NCBI RefSeq assembly: GCF_003024235.1
Contig: NZ_KZ679094.1
Coordinates: forward strand, 24,560 to 88,559
Length of the DNA: 64,000 bases
Reading direction: 5' to 3'
DNA from: Arenimonas caeni
GTDB taxonomy: Bacteria > Pseudomonadota > Gammaproteobacteria > Xanthomonadales > Xanthomonadaceae
Shown: in pieces, positions 17,446 through 25,652 of the stretch
How the letters are laid out: each line of letters starts with the position of its first letter
Numbering within the stretch: the first letter of the stretch is position 1
Position numbers and translations under genes: made by a program
Notes under the pieces: model-generated
The model's database searches: none
What the model saw: only the letters and a program-made list of their open reading frames with translations
Told to the model about the DNA's origin: nothing

Positions 17446-18671
17446 TCGGCCGCGTCCCCTGCCTCGTCCCCGCCGCTTTCGGCGCCGCGCGCCTTGCCTT
17501 CCTCGCGCAGCTTCGATTCGATGCGCGCGCCGTCGGCGAGCAGGCGCAGGGTCTTGGCCGGCCCCACGATCACCTTGTCGCCCGCCGCCACGCCCGAGGT
17601 GACCGCCTCCCAGCGGTCGTCCGACAGGCCGACCTCGACCGTGGCCTTGCGGGCCACGCCGTCGCGATCGACCCAGACGTAGCGCTCGACCTTGCCGTCC
17701 TCGTTCTCCTCGGTCACCACGGCCTCGACCGGCACCGCCAGGGTCTTGCCGCCGTCGCCGAGGAAGATGTCGGCGCGCGCGCTCATGCCCGAGCGCAGGC
17801 CCAGGTCGTCGGGCACGTCCAGCAGCACTTCCACCTGGTAGGCGCGGCCCTGGCTGCCCGGCTCGATGCTGGGGGCCAGCGCGATGCGGGCGACCTTGCC
17901 GACCAGCGGCACGTCCTGCTGCGCCGCGGCCACCACCTCGGCCTGCTGGCCCAGGCGCACGCGGGCGATGTCGGCCTCGTCCACGCGCAGGTTGGCCTGG
18001 ATCGCCGAGGTGTCGGCGATCTTCATCAGCGAGGCGCCGGCGAGCGCGTTGGTGGACGGGATCGCCGTCTCGCCGACCTTGATCGGCAGGTCGACGATGG
18101 TGCCGGAGATCGGCGCGCGGATGTCGGTCTTGGCCAGTTGCTCGCGGGCCTCGCCGAGGATGGCGTCGGCGCGGCGCAGGGCCTCCTCGCTGCTCTGCAG
18201 CTCGACGCGCGCGAGGTCGCGGGCGTTGCGCAGGTCGTCGAAGTCGCTCTGGCCGATCATCTGCCGGGCCAGCAGTTCCTCGCCGCGGCGCAGCCGGGTT
18301 TCGGCCAGCGTCAGGTTCAGGCGCTGGCGTTCGATGCTGATCAGGCTCTGGCGACGGCTGGCTTCCTCACGGTCGATCGCATTGCGGTAGGTCTCGGGGT
18401 CCAGCCGCAACAGCAGCTGGCCCCGCTCCACCTCGTCACCCTCCTCGACCAGGATCTCGCGCACCTTGGCCACCACCTCGGAGGTGAGGTTCACCTCCTC
18501 GAGGTAGGCCAGCAGGCCCGAGGCCAGGATGGAGGGCCGGATCTCCTGTTCGGCGGCCAGCACCACCTCGACTTCGGTGCGCGACTCGCCGCGCATCGAC
18601 TTGACCAGCAGCGGCAGGGCGACGAGGGCCAGCACCGCGCCGGCCGCGATCCATTTCTTGTTGGGTTTCAT
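17442..18671 (-). CDS. Periplasmic adaptor (membrane fusion protein), MacA-like
   Basis: A 409-residue protein with an uncleaved N-terminal membrane anchor (about 8-24), then lipoyl half-motifs ([22 protein letters not shown] and [20 protein letters not shown]), a long alpha-hairpin between them (about 100-180), a beta-barrel domain and a membrane-proximal domain. This is the HlyD/MacA adaptor layout, linking the inner-membrane pump to an outer-membrane channel. The acidic tail ([12 protein letters not shown]) is not typical. It is the first of the three exporter genes, and a Yip1-family gene lies 22 nt upstream on the same strand. Confidence 0.9.
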
Positions 18672-18693
18672 CGGGTCGTTGGTTCCGTCGGAC

Positions 18694-19383
18694 TCAGAGG
18701 ATGGCGACCAGCGCCATCACGCCGTAGATCACCAGCGAAGGCAGCACGGCCACGAACACGGCCTGGCCCCAGCCGGTGCGGAACCAGGTCTTCCAGCCGA
18801 GGGCAGCCAGGAACCAGGTCCAGAAGTTGAGCAGGCTGAAGCTCTTTGCCAGCGTGGACCAATCGTGGCCGATGGGCAGCTGCACCAGCAACGGATCCAC
18901 GTTGAGCATCTGCAGGCTCTCGAGCGGCGTCTGGTTGGAGCTCGTGAACACGCCGCCGATGATCACCAGCGAAGCGATCACCATCGGCATGCTCGACCAG
19001 GTCGCGAGGGCCAGGCCGTGCTTGTAGCCCGCCGCGTTGCCGGTGACCTTGCCGGCGAGCAGGTAGTACAGGCCGAGCACCAGGTAGACGATGGCGAAGA
19101 AGACCACGGCGACCCCGGCGCCGATGTAGCCCGAGACCCGCGCGCCCGGCATGAAGGCCTGGGCCTGGGCGACCTGCTCCTTGGTCATGTCCGGGTTGCC
19201 GGCCAGAATCTGCGAGACCTGGTGCTCGGAGAACCAGGCCGGGTCGACGGTCAGGAAGTAAGCCAGGGTCGAGGCGATGGTGAAGGCCGCCAGCACCAGG
19301 AACGGCGCCACGAACGTGGGTTTCTCTTTCAGCTCGCCGAACACCTTGGCCGGCTCGAGGAAGATGTTGATCAGATGGGACAT
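18694..19383 (-). CDS. Yip1-family membrane protein
   Basis: A 229-residue inner-membrane protein with about five hydrophobic segments after a short N-terminus (MSHLINIFLEPAKVFGELKEKP), which is the typical Yip1-domain opening in bacteria. A soluble loop (about 55-80, Gln/Met-rich) sits between helices 1 and 2. Function is unknown. ATG 19383 has an AGGAG site 7 nt before it and a TAGCAT -10-like element 50 nt before it (19433-19438). Only 22 nt separate it from the exporter adaptor, so it probably belongs to that operon. Confidence 0.82.
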   Translation of the reverse strand: MSHLINIFLEPAKVFGELKEKPTFVAPFLVLAAFTIASTLAYFLTVDPAWFSEHQVSQILAGNPDMTKEQVAQAQAFMPGARVSGYIGAGVAVVFFAIVYLVLGLYYLLAGKVTGNAAGYKHGLALATWSSMPMVIASLVIIGGVFTSSNQTPLESLQMLNVDPLLVQLPIGHDWSTLAKSFSLLNFWTWFLAALGWKTWFRTGWGQAVFVAVLPSLVIYGVMALVAIL

Positions 19384-19598
19384 GCAAGGCTCCTGGTGGT
19401 TGGCGCGCGACTCCCCTTGAATCGCACGGTGGATGCTAGGTGATCCGGCGGTCCGGTGGCACGGCTTCGCGACGAAACCGGCCAGGCCGCCGACGTAATC
19501 CAAGGACGGGCGACGGGCCCGGATGTGACCGGGCCGCGGGAAACGCCGCCGGTCGCAGCGGCTGCCGCGCCAGTCCGGCGGGAGGGCCCGCTCGGGCC

Positions 19599-19620
19599 AT
19601 TGTTCCTTTGTTAGAACGAT
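19599..19620. promoter_or_regulatory. Inverted repeat upstream of the DoxX-pirin operon, candidate operator
   Basis: ATTGTTC and GAACGAT are complementary with one mismatch across an 8-bp gap, just before the promoter-like hexamers. The size and spacing fit a dimeric repressor or LysR-type site. No regulator is encoded next to it. Confidence 0.35.
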
Positions 19621-19623
19621 ACC

Positions 19624-19651
19624 TTGTATTTTTACTTGATTGATCTATTTA
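19624..19651 (+). promoter_or_regulatory. Putative sigma-70 promoter of the DoxX-pirin operon
   Basis: TTGTAT and TATTTA are separated by 16 bp in a locally AT-rich stretch, unusual for this genome. It points toward the short 31-codon frame at 19707 and DoxX at 19825. Confidence 0.45.
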
Positions 19652-19706
19652 TGCCGATCCGGATACTTGGCGTCGTACCCCGCGGCACGGCCCACAGGAA
19701 CCCGCC

Positions 19707-19802
19707 ATGACCCAGACCACCCTCTTCCTCGGCCGCCTCGGCGCCGCCCTCTTCTTCGTACTGGCCGGCCTCGCCTCGCGCGACGCCGGCGCCGCCCACT
19801 GA
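19707..19802 (+). pseudogene. 31-codon frame resembling the DoxX N-terminus; truncated twin or leader peptide
   Basis: The frame encodes 31 residues, MTQTTLFLGRLG then AALFFVLAGLASRDAGAAH. Aligned without gaps to the first 31 residues of the following DoxX protein, 16 positions are identical, including the LGRLG turn and the hydrophobic helix. After that it stops, 22 nt before the DoxX start. It has its own ATG but a weak AGGAA ribosome site. The likely reading is the remnant of a tandem duplication of doxX; a short membrane peptide that is still translated is the alternative. Codon use is like the neighbours. Confidence 0.55.
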
Positions 19803-19824
19803 CCCCCATTTCCGGAGACCCGCC

Positions 19825-20250
19825 ATGAAAGACACTACCACCCTGCTCGGCCGCCTCGGCCTGTCCCTGATCTTCATCCTCTCCGGCGTCGCCAAGCTCG
19901 GCGCCGGCTACGCCGGCACCCAGGGCTACATGGAAGCCATGGGCGTGCCCGGCGCGCTGCTGCCGCTCGTGATCGCCCTGGAGATCGGCGGCGGGCTCGC
20001 CGTGGCCGCCGGCCTGCTCATCCGCTGGGCCGCGCTCGGCCTCGCCGTCTTCAGCGTCGCCAGCGCGGTGCTGTTCCACTTCGACCTGGGCGACCAGGGC
20101 CAGTTCATCAACTTCTACAAGAACATCGCCATCGCCGGCGGCTTCCTGGTGCTGGCCGCGCATGGCGGCGGGCGGCTGAGCCTCGACGCGCTGGTCGAAG
20201 CGCGCCGCCGCACCGTCCCGGCCGTGGCCCTGCCGGCGGGTGCGCCGTGA
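19825..20250 (+). CDS. DoxX-family membrane protein
   Basis: A 141-residue inner-membrane protein with four hydrophobic segments (about 8-26, 47-66, 70-90, 103-122). LLGRLGLSLIFILSGVAKL and YMEAMGVPGALLPLVIALEIGGG are the usual DoxX/DoxD landmarks. Members are linked to quinone or thiol redox chemistry. A GGAG site precedes the ATG. It overlaps the pirin gene by 4 nt (GTGA), a pairing common in proteobacteria, and it follows a truncated copy of its own N-terminus. Confidence 0.87.
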   Translation: MKDTTTLLGRLGLSLIFILSGVAKLGAGYAGTQGYMEAMGVPGALLPLVIALEIGGGLAVAAGLLIRWAALGLAVFSVASAVLFHFDLGDQGQFINFYKNIAIAGGFLVLAAHGGGRLSLDALVEARRRTVPAVALPAGAP

Positions 20251-20954
20251 TCGCCCTGCGCCCCGCCGCCGAGCGCGGCCACGCCAACCACGGCTGGCTC
20301 GACTCCTGGCACAGCTTCTCCTTCGCCGACTACCAGGATCCCGGGCACGTGCACTGGGGCCCGCTGCGGGTGATCAACGAGGACCGGGTCGCCGCCGGCC
20401 AGGGCTTCGGCACACACGGCCACCGCGACATGGAGATCATCAGCTACGTGCTCGAGGGTGCGCTGGCGCACCGCGATTCGATGGGCAACGGCGCCAGCAT
20501 CGTGCCGGGCGAGGTGCAGCGCCTGAGCGCCGGCACCGGCATCACCCACTCCGAGTACAACCACAGCCGCACCGACACCACGCACTTCCTGCAGATCTGG
20601 ATCATCCCGGACCGGCGCGGCATCGCGCCCTCCTACGAGCAGCGCCGATTCGAGGACGGCGAGAAGCGCGGCCGGCTGCGCCTGGTCGCCAGCGGCGACG
20701 GCGCCGACGGTTCGGTGCGTATCCAGCAGGACGCGCGTCTGTACGCCGGCCTGTTCGATGGCGACGAGGCGGCGACGCTGGCCCTGGCCCCGGGCCGGCT
20801 CGGGTATGTGCACCTGGCCCGCGGCACGCTGGAGGTCAACGGCCAGCGCCTGGGCCCGGGCGACGCGCTCAAGCTGCGCGACGAAGCCGCGATCGTGGTC
20901 GCCAACGGCCGGGATGCCGAGGTGCTGGTGTTCGACCTGCCGCCGCTGGAATGA
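20247..20954 (+). CDS. Pirin-family protein, YhhW-like
   Basis: A 235-residue bicupin. The metal-site motif is GTHGHRDMEIISYVLEG followed by HRDSMG, with the second motif GTGITHSEYNHS. The opening MIALRPAAERGHANHGWLDSWHSFSF is typical of the YhhW/quercetinase-like pirin branch, which can oxidise quercetin in vitro; the natural substrate is unknown. It starts at GTG 20247 inside the doxX stop. This is the first of three pirins in the window and the most divergent of them. Confidence 0.9.
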   Translation: MIALRPAAERGHANHGWLDSWHSFSFADYQDPGHVHWGPLRVINEDRVAAGQGFGTHGHRDMEIISYVLEGALAHRDSMGNGASIVPGEVQRLSAGTGITHSEYNHSRTDTTHFLQIWIIPDRRGIAPSYEQRRFEDGEKRGRLRLVASGDGADGSVRIQQDARLYAGLFDGDEAATLALAPGRLGYVHLARGTLEVNGQRLGPGDALKLRDEAAIVVANGRDAEVLVFDLPPLE

Positions 20955-21005
20955 CGCCGGCGCCGGGCTTGGCATAATCGGGCGGTCACCCACCGGGAGC
21001 CGCCC

Positions 21006-22574
21006 GTGCGCCGAACCGCCCTGCTTTCCGTCCTGATGCTGGCCGCGCCCGCGGCCCCCGCCGTGGCGCCCGCGCTCGACCCGGTGGTCGAGGCGGTCCG
21101 CGAGACCTTCGAGGTACCGGGCATCGCCGTCGCCATCGTCAAGGACGGCGAGGTCGTGCTGGCCCGCGGCTGGGGCCAGCGCGAACAGGGCCGGCCGGAG
21201 CCGGTGGACGCCGGCACCCGCTTCGCCATCGCCTCCCAGACCAAGGCCTTCACCGCCGCGTCGCTGTCGATCCTGGCCGACGAAGGCAAGCTCTCGCTCG
21301 ACGACCGCGTCATCGAGCACCTGCCCTGGTTCCAGATGAGCGATCCCTTCGTCACGCGCGAGATGCGCCTGCGCGACCTGCTCACCCACCGCAGCGGCCT
21401 GGCGCTCGGCGCCGGCGACCTGCTGTTCTGGCCGACCACCACGCACCCGACCCGCGAGATCGTCCGGCGCCTGCGCCACGTGCCCCTGGAGACCAGCTTC
21501 CGGGCCCAGTACGCCTACGACAACGTGCTCTACGCGGTGGCGCAGCTGGTGATCGAGGAAGTCTCGGGCCTGTCCTTCGGCGACTTCGTGCACGAGCGCA
21601 TCTTCGTGCCGGTGGGCATGGACGGCGCGGTGATCAACAGCGACCACCTGCCGGCCGGCGCCAACGCCGCCACCGGCCACGCCCAGCCCGGTTTCTCCGG
21701 CCCGCTGGTGACCGTGCCGCCGATGACCTGGTCGAACAACCAGGGCGCGGGCGGCATCTACGCCAGCGTCGACGACATCGCCAAGTGGATGCGCGTGCAG
21801 CTCGACGGCGGCGTGCTCGGCGGCAACGAGGACGGCAGCGAGCGCCGGCTGTTCAGCGCCGAACGGCACCGGGCGATGTGGGAGCTGGTGACGCCGATCC
21901 GCATCCCGGCCGAGCCGGCGGTGCCGGCGCTGGCGCCGGCGCTGCCCCAGTTCGCCGGTTATGGCGAAGGCTGGTCGGTGAGCGAGTACCGCGGGCAGCG
22001 GCTGGTCTGGCACACCGGCGGCTGGCCGGGCATGGTGTCGCGGGTCACGCTGGTGCCGCAGCTCGACCTGGGCATCGTGGTGCTGACCAACCAGGAGGTC
22101 GGCGCCGCCTTCAACGCCGTCACGATGGAAGCGCTCGACCACTACCTGGGCGCGCCCGACACCGACTGGGTGGCGGCCTACGCCGCCGCGGTGGCCAAGG
22201 GCCGGGAGAAGGCCGACGAGAAGTGGTCCGGGCACCTCAAGGCGCGCGACCGCCGCAGCAAGCCGTCCCTGCCCCTGTCCGGCTACGCCGCCACCTATGC
22301 CGACCCGTGGTACGGCGAGGTGGTGGTGGCCAAGGAAGGCGGCCGGCTGGTGATGCGCTTCGCCCACACCGCCGCGCTGGTGGGCACGCTCGAACACTGG
22401 CAGCACGACACCTTCCTGGTGCGCTGGCACGACCGCGCCCTCAACGCCGACGCCTTCGCCAGCTTCGCGCTCGACCCGGACGGCAAGGTGCGCGAGCTGC
22501 GCATGGAGGCCGCGTCCTCGCTCACCGACTTCAGTTTCGACTTCCACCACCTGCGGCTGGTGCCCAAGGGCTGA
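21006..22574 (+). CDS. Secreted serine hydrolase, class C beta-lactamase fold
   Basis: A 522-residue protein. Residues 1-20 resemble a signal peptide (Ala/Pro-rich, no clear lipobox). The catalytic S-x-x-K is in FAIASQTKAFTAAS (about residues 75-88), the tyrosine motif is AYDN (about 170) and HTGGWPGM is the KTG-like box. An extra C-terminal domain of about 120 residues (DUF3471-like) follows. Such enzymes are esterases or D-aminopeptidases more often than true beta-lactamases. Translation starts at GTG with a GGGAG site; a CATAAT -10-like box lies at 20973-20978. It is followed after 1 nt by the phosphoribosyltransferase gene. Confidence 0.82.
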   Translation: MRRTALLSVLMLAAPAAPAVAPALDPVVEAVRETFEVPGIAVAIVKDGEVVLARGWGQREQGRPEPVDAGTRFAIASQTKAFTAASLSILADEGKLSLDDRVIEHLPWFQMSDPFVTREMRLRDLLTHRSGLALGAGDLLFWPTTTHPTREIVRRLRHVPLETSFRAQYAYDNVLYAVAQLVIEEVSGLSFGDFVHERIFVPVGMDGAVINSDHLPAGANAATGHAQPGFSGPLVTVPPMTWSNNQGAGGIYASVDDIAKWMRVQLDGGVLGGNEDGSERRLFSAERHRAMWELVTPIRIPAEPAVPALAPALPQFAGYGEGWSVSEYRGQRLVWHTGGWPGMVSRVTLVPQLDLGIVVLTNQEVGAAFNAVTMEALDHYLGAPDTDWVAAYAAAVAKGREKADEKWSGHLKARDRRSKPSLPLSGYAATYADPWYGEVVVAKEGGRLVMRFAHTAALVGTLEHWQHDTFLVRWHDRALNADAFASFALDPDGKVRELRMEAASSLTDFSFDFHHLRLVPKG

Positions 22575-22575
22575 G

Positions 22576-23211
22576 ATGGAACACCGCTTCCGCGACCGCC
22601 GCGACGCCGGCCAGGCCCTTGCCCGGGCCCTCGCCGGCTGGCGCGGCGTGCCTGGCCTGCAGGTGCTGGCGCTGCCGCGCGGCGGCGTGCCGGTGGCCGC
22701 CGAGGTGGCCACGGCGCTCGACGCGCCGCTGGACGTGCTGGTGGTGCGCAAGGTCGGCTGGCCGGCGCAGCCCGAAGTGGCGCTGGCGGCCATCGCCAGC
22801 GGCGGCGCGATGGTGACCAATCCGCATGTGCTGGCGGTGGCCGGCGTGGAGCCGGACGAACTGGAGGCGCTGGCGGCGGCAGAACGACGCGAGCTCGAGC
22901 GGCGCGAACGCGCCTACCGCGGTGGCCGCCCGCCCCTGGACGTGGCCGGGCGGCCGGTGCTGGTGGTCGACGATGGCCTGGCCACCGGCGCCACCATGCT
23001 GGCGGCGCTGTCGGCGCTGCGGGCGCTGGACGTCGGCAAGCTGGGCGTGGCGGTGCCGGTGGGCTCGCCGGAGTCGGTGCGGCGCTGCCGGGAACTGGCC
23101 GATGAGGTGACCTGCCTGCTCACGCCGCGTGATTTCGGCGCGGTGGGCGCCTATTACGATCTGTTCCCGCAGGTGGCGGACGAGGAAGTCCGCCACCTGC
23201 TGTCACGCTGA
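22576..23211 (+). CDS. Phosphoribosyltransferase-domain protein
   Basis: A 211-residue protein of the type I phosphoribosyltransferase fold. The opening FRDRRDAGQALARAL and ALPRGGVPVAAEVA are typical of a proteobacterial group, and VLVVDDGLATGATMLAAL (about 132-149) is the PRPP loop. A charged helix (ERRELERRERAYRGGRPP) precedes it. The base or acceptor is not known; several members are fused to dienelactone-hydrolase-like domains, which this one is not. It starts 1 nt after the serine hydrolase stop and converges on a small unknown gene 4 bp away. Confidence 0.85.
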   Translation: MEHRFRDRRDAGQALARALAGWRGVPGLQVLALPRGGVPVAAEVATALDAPLDVLVVRKVGWPAQPEVALAAIASGGAMVTNPHVLAVAGVEPDELEALAAAERRELERRERAYRGGRPPLDVAGRPVLVVDDGLATGATMLAALSALRALDVGKLGVAVPVGSPESVRRCRELADEVTCLLTPRDFGAVGAYYDLFPQVADEEVRHLLSR

Positions 23212-23215
23212 GGCT

Positions 23216-23461
23216 TCAGCCCACCCGCACCAGGCGGTGGCTCGAGGCCGTGGCATAGCTGCGGTCCTGGGCGTAGCCGCTGGAGCGGCCGTAGCCGGTG
23301 CCGAAGTCACGCTGGCGGTAGCGGTCGACGCGGGCCGGGGCGGTGGCTTCGGCCAGCACGGCCACCGGGGTGGCGGGTTTGGCGACGGCCGCCCGGGTCA
23401 CCGGCACGGACGCGACCGGGCGGGTCGGGAACAGGCGGTAGAAGGAATTCAGGGCTTTCAT
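23216..23461 (-). CDS. Small basic protein of unknown function
   Basis: An 81-residue frame not matched to a known family. The first 13 residues (MKALNSFYRLFPT) may form an amphipathic helix; then an Ala/Val/Pro-rich middle and a Tyr/Ser/Arg-rich tail (RYRQRDFGTGYGRSSGYAQD). There are no cysteines or membrane helices. Support comes from an ATG with a CGAGG ribosome site, an AT-richer upstream stretch and a stop placed just before the convergent neighbour. A Tyr/Gly/Arg tail of this sort could bind nucleic acid, but that is speculation. Confidence 0.55.
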   Translation of the reverse strand: MKALNSFYRLFPTRPVASVPVTRAAVAKPATPVAVLAEATAPARVDRYRQRDFGTGYGRSSGYAQDRSYATASSHRLVRVG

Positions 23462-23586
23462 GGTCGGGGCCTCGTGAGTTGGTGTGCTGGTAATCTACAA
23501 CACCTAAGCGCACCCGCCATGGGCCGGAAGTCATGCCCTGTAAATTATTGATCTCCGGTTAATTTTCCCGGGCACCGGGACGCGGC

Positions 23587-24855
23587 TCAGGCCCCCGCCG
23601 GCCCCAGGATACGGTCGAGCGCGGCCAGCAGGTCCCTCGCCTCGCCGGCCTGGGGGTGCCCCGGGTGGCTGGCCAGCAGGGCCCGGAGGCGGTCGCGGGC
23701 GGCCGCGTCCTGGCCCAGGCGTTCGCTCTGCAGCCGGGCCGCGACCAGCACGACCCCGGGCAGTTCGGGGCTGGCCGGGAAGCGCGATTCGAAGTCCCGG
23801 GCCAGGGCCACCGCCAGCTGCGACTGGCCCTGCCGCGCCGCCAGCGCCACCAGCCTGGCGATCTGCTCGGGAAGCGCGAGCCGAAAGTCCGGCACGCGCG
23901 CCATCGTGTCGGCGGCCACGGCCAGGGCGGCCTTGTCCTTGCCGGTGACCAGCAGGCTGGAGACGTATTCGCGGTCGTGCGCGGCCAGCGCGGCGAGGTC
24001 GCCGGCGGCGACGAGGTAGCGACGGTACTGCTCGTGCACCGGGTCCGACGCGCCGCGGCCCCGGAACAGGCCGGCCAGGCGTTCGGCGGCCGCGGCCGGC
24101 TCGCCCCTGGCGGCGAGATCGGCAGCCAGCGCCATGGCCTCGTCCTCGACCGGATTGGCATAGGTGGCGCGCGCCACCGCCGGCGTGATGTCCAGGCCAA
24201 GCGCGTCGGCATGCCGGTGCAGCAGGTCGCCGAGCACGTGGTAGGACGCCACCAGCACGAACAGCGAGACGAAGCCGGCCGGCACCAGGCCGATGCCGCC
24301 CAGCGCCGACTGCAGCGCCCAGGCCGCGAATTCCGACGCGATCGCCAGCACGGTGAACACCGCCACCACGCCGAAGTACGGCAGGCCGATGCGACCGATC
24401 AGCTCGAACCAGGCCAGCGGGTTGAGGGCATTGAGGAGGCTGTGGTTGATCGACAGCAGCATCACCGCCGCCGGCATGAACAGCACGATCACCGCCAGCA
24501 GCGCCAGCGCGGGCAACGGGCCGACCCAGCGCGCCACGGCCAGCAGCGCCACCGTGGCCAGCACGCCCAGCACGATCTGCTCGACGCCGTCGCCGTCGGT
24601 GGCCATCAGGTCCTCGCCGTGCAGGGCCTCGTAGCGGCCGTGCGCGGTGTTCACCAGCGCCTCGACCGCCAGCTTGTAGCCCATCACCCAGAACGCCAGT
24701 TCGAACAGCAGGCCCAGGATATTGGGCGCGTGCGCCAGCAGGCGGAACAGCGCCAGCGCCGCCATGAAGGCCAGCATGGCCTTCGTGGCCGGATACGCCA
24801 GCAGCGAAGGCAGGCGCGGCAGCAGGGGTTCGGGTCGGCGCGGGCTCGGGCTCAC
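23587..24855 (-). CDS. Membrane protein with C-terminal TPR-like region
   Basis: A 422-residue protein in two parts. Residues about 25-215 hold four to six hydrophobic segments (for example ATKAMLAFMAALALFRLLA and ALALLAVIVLFMPAAVMLL), resembling the DUF4013 type. Residues about 245-415 are alanine-rich, charged helices with TPR-like periodicity (ALAADLAARGEPAAAAERLAGLFRG and so on), probably cytoplasmic. No catalytic motif is seen. It starts at GTG 24855. The gap of about 125 bp downstream holds the leader region of the small gene before it. Function unknown; the layout suggests a scaffold. Confidence 0.65.
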   Translation of the reverse strand: MSPSPRRPEPLLPRLPSLLAYPATKAMLAFMAALALFRLLAHAPNILGLLFELAFWVMGYKLAVEALVNTAHGRYEALHGEDLMATDGDGVEQIVLGVLATVALLAVARWVGPLPALALLAVIVLFMPAAVMLLSINHSLLNALNPLAWFELIGRIGLPYFGVVAVFTVLAIASEFAAWALQSALGGIGLVPAGFVSLFVLVASYHVLGDLLHRHADALGLDITPAVARATYANPVEDEAMALAADLAARGEPAAAAERLAGLFRGRGASDPVHEQYRRYLVAAGDLAALAAHDREYVSSLLVTGKDKAALAVAADTMARVPDFRLALPEQIARLVALAARQGQSQLAVALARDFESRFPASPELPGVVLVAARLQSERLGQDAAARDRLRALLASHPGHPQAGEARDLLAALDRILGPAGA

Positions 24856-24884
24856 TCGGTGTCCTCCACAGGCGAGCCCCGAGT

Positions 24885-25589
24885 TTATTCGGCCTTGGGG
24901 CTCCAGACGATGTTCACCGAGGTCAGGGTGTCGGTACGCTCGGTGCCCACCGGCACCTCGGTGTTGTGGCGGACCTGGTAGGCGGCCTTGAGCGCCAGCG
25001 ACTTGTTGATGCTCACGGCGATGCCGATGTCGTTCTGGGCGAAGGTGTTGTCGTCGGCCGCCTCGACCAGCAGCGTGTTGAAGAAGCGCGTGCTGTCGGT
25101 GAGCTGGTGCTTGTACTCGCCGAAACCGCGCAGCAGCGCGCTGGTCTCGTCCTCGCCGGTCTCCGACCCGCGCGCCAGGCGCACGCCGGGGCCACCTTCG
25201 AGTTGCAGGCTGCGGTGCTCGTCGCGCAGCAGCCAGGTGCCGTAGTTGAGCGCGAAGGTGCCCTGGTAGTCGTAGGCGGCGAAATCATCGTTCTCGTAGC
25301 GCGCGGCGGCGCCGAGGTAGCTGCGCTCGCCGAGCTTGCGGGCGCTCCTGGCGCCGATCTCGTAGCGGTTGGCGGTCAGGTCGTCGTTGCTCTCGGTGCG
25401 CAGGGCGGCCAGGTGGTAGTCGTGGGTCCAGTCGGCGTCCTCGCCGGTGAGGCCGAAGCGGCCGTTGACGCTGGTGGTGTCCGAGTTGCCGGACGTGGCG
25501 ACGATGCCCAGCTCGGCGCTCGGCTGCCACTGGGCGCTGGCGACGGCGGACGCGGCCAGCAGCGGCAGCGCGGTAAGGAGACGGATCAT
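24885..25589 (-). CDS. Outer-membrane beta-barrel protein, DUF481 (YdiY-like)
   Basis: A 234-residue exported protein. Residues 1-19 are a signal peptide (ending ASAQ). The rest alternates hydrophobic and polar residues as in a small barrel, with the DUF481 landmarks TSGNSDTTSVNGRF near the N-terminus, GxxARYENDDF, and a closing strand that ends VNIVWSPKAE. Members are salt- or acid-induced outer-membrane proteins of unknown role. The ATG has an AAGGAG site. It lies 29 bp downstream of the membrane/TPR gene start and may or may not share its transcript. Confidence 0.85.
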   Translation of the reverse strand: MIRLLTALPLLAASAVASAQWQPSAELGIVATSGNSDTTSVNGRFGLTGEDADWTHDYHLAALRTESNDDLTANRYEIGARSARKLGERSYLGAAARYENDDFAAYDYQGTFALNYGTWLLRDEHRSLQLEGGPGVRLARGSETGEDETSALLRGFGEYKHQLTDSTRFFNTLLVEAADDNTFAQNDIGIAVSINKSLALKAAYQVRHNTEVPVGTERTDTLTSVNIVWSPKAE

Positions 25590-25652
25590 GCGTGGCAGGC
25601 TCCCTGCAGGCGATGGGCCGCCAATTACAGCCGCCCGCGCATGAACGCCGCG

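Larger units (their letters stand above)
19384..19706. other. Gene-poor divergent region between Yip1 and DoxX genes
   Basis: This 323-bp stretch has no supported gene. The left part holds the Yip1 leader and its TAGCAT box. The middle is GC-rich without a recognisable element. The right part (about 19599-19660) is the most AT-rich segment of the neighbourhood and carries an inverted repeat and a promoter-like pair, described separately. No LysR or MarR gene is encoded here. Confidence 0.6.

Noticed and set aside
19440..19643. A 67-codon plus-strand frame in the gap before the DoxX genes
   Set aside because: Arg/Gly/Pro-rich sequence without similarity or ribosome site; it crosses the candidate operator and promoter.
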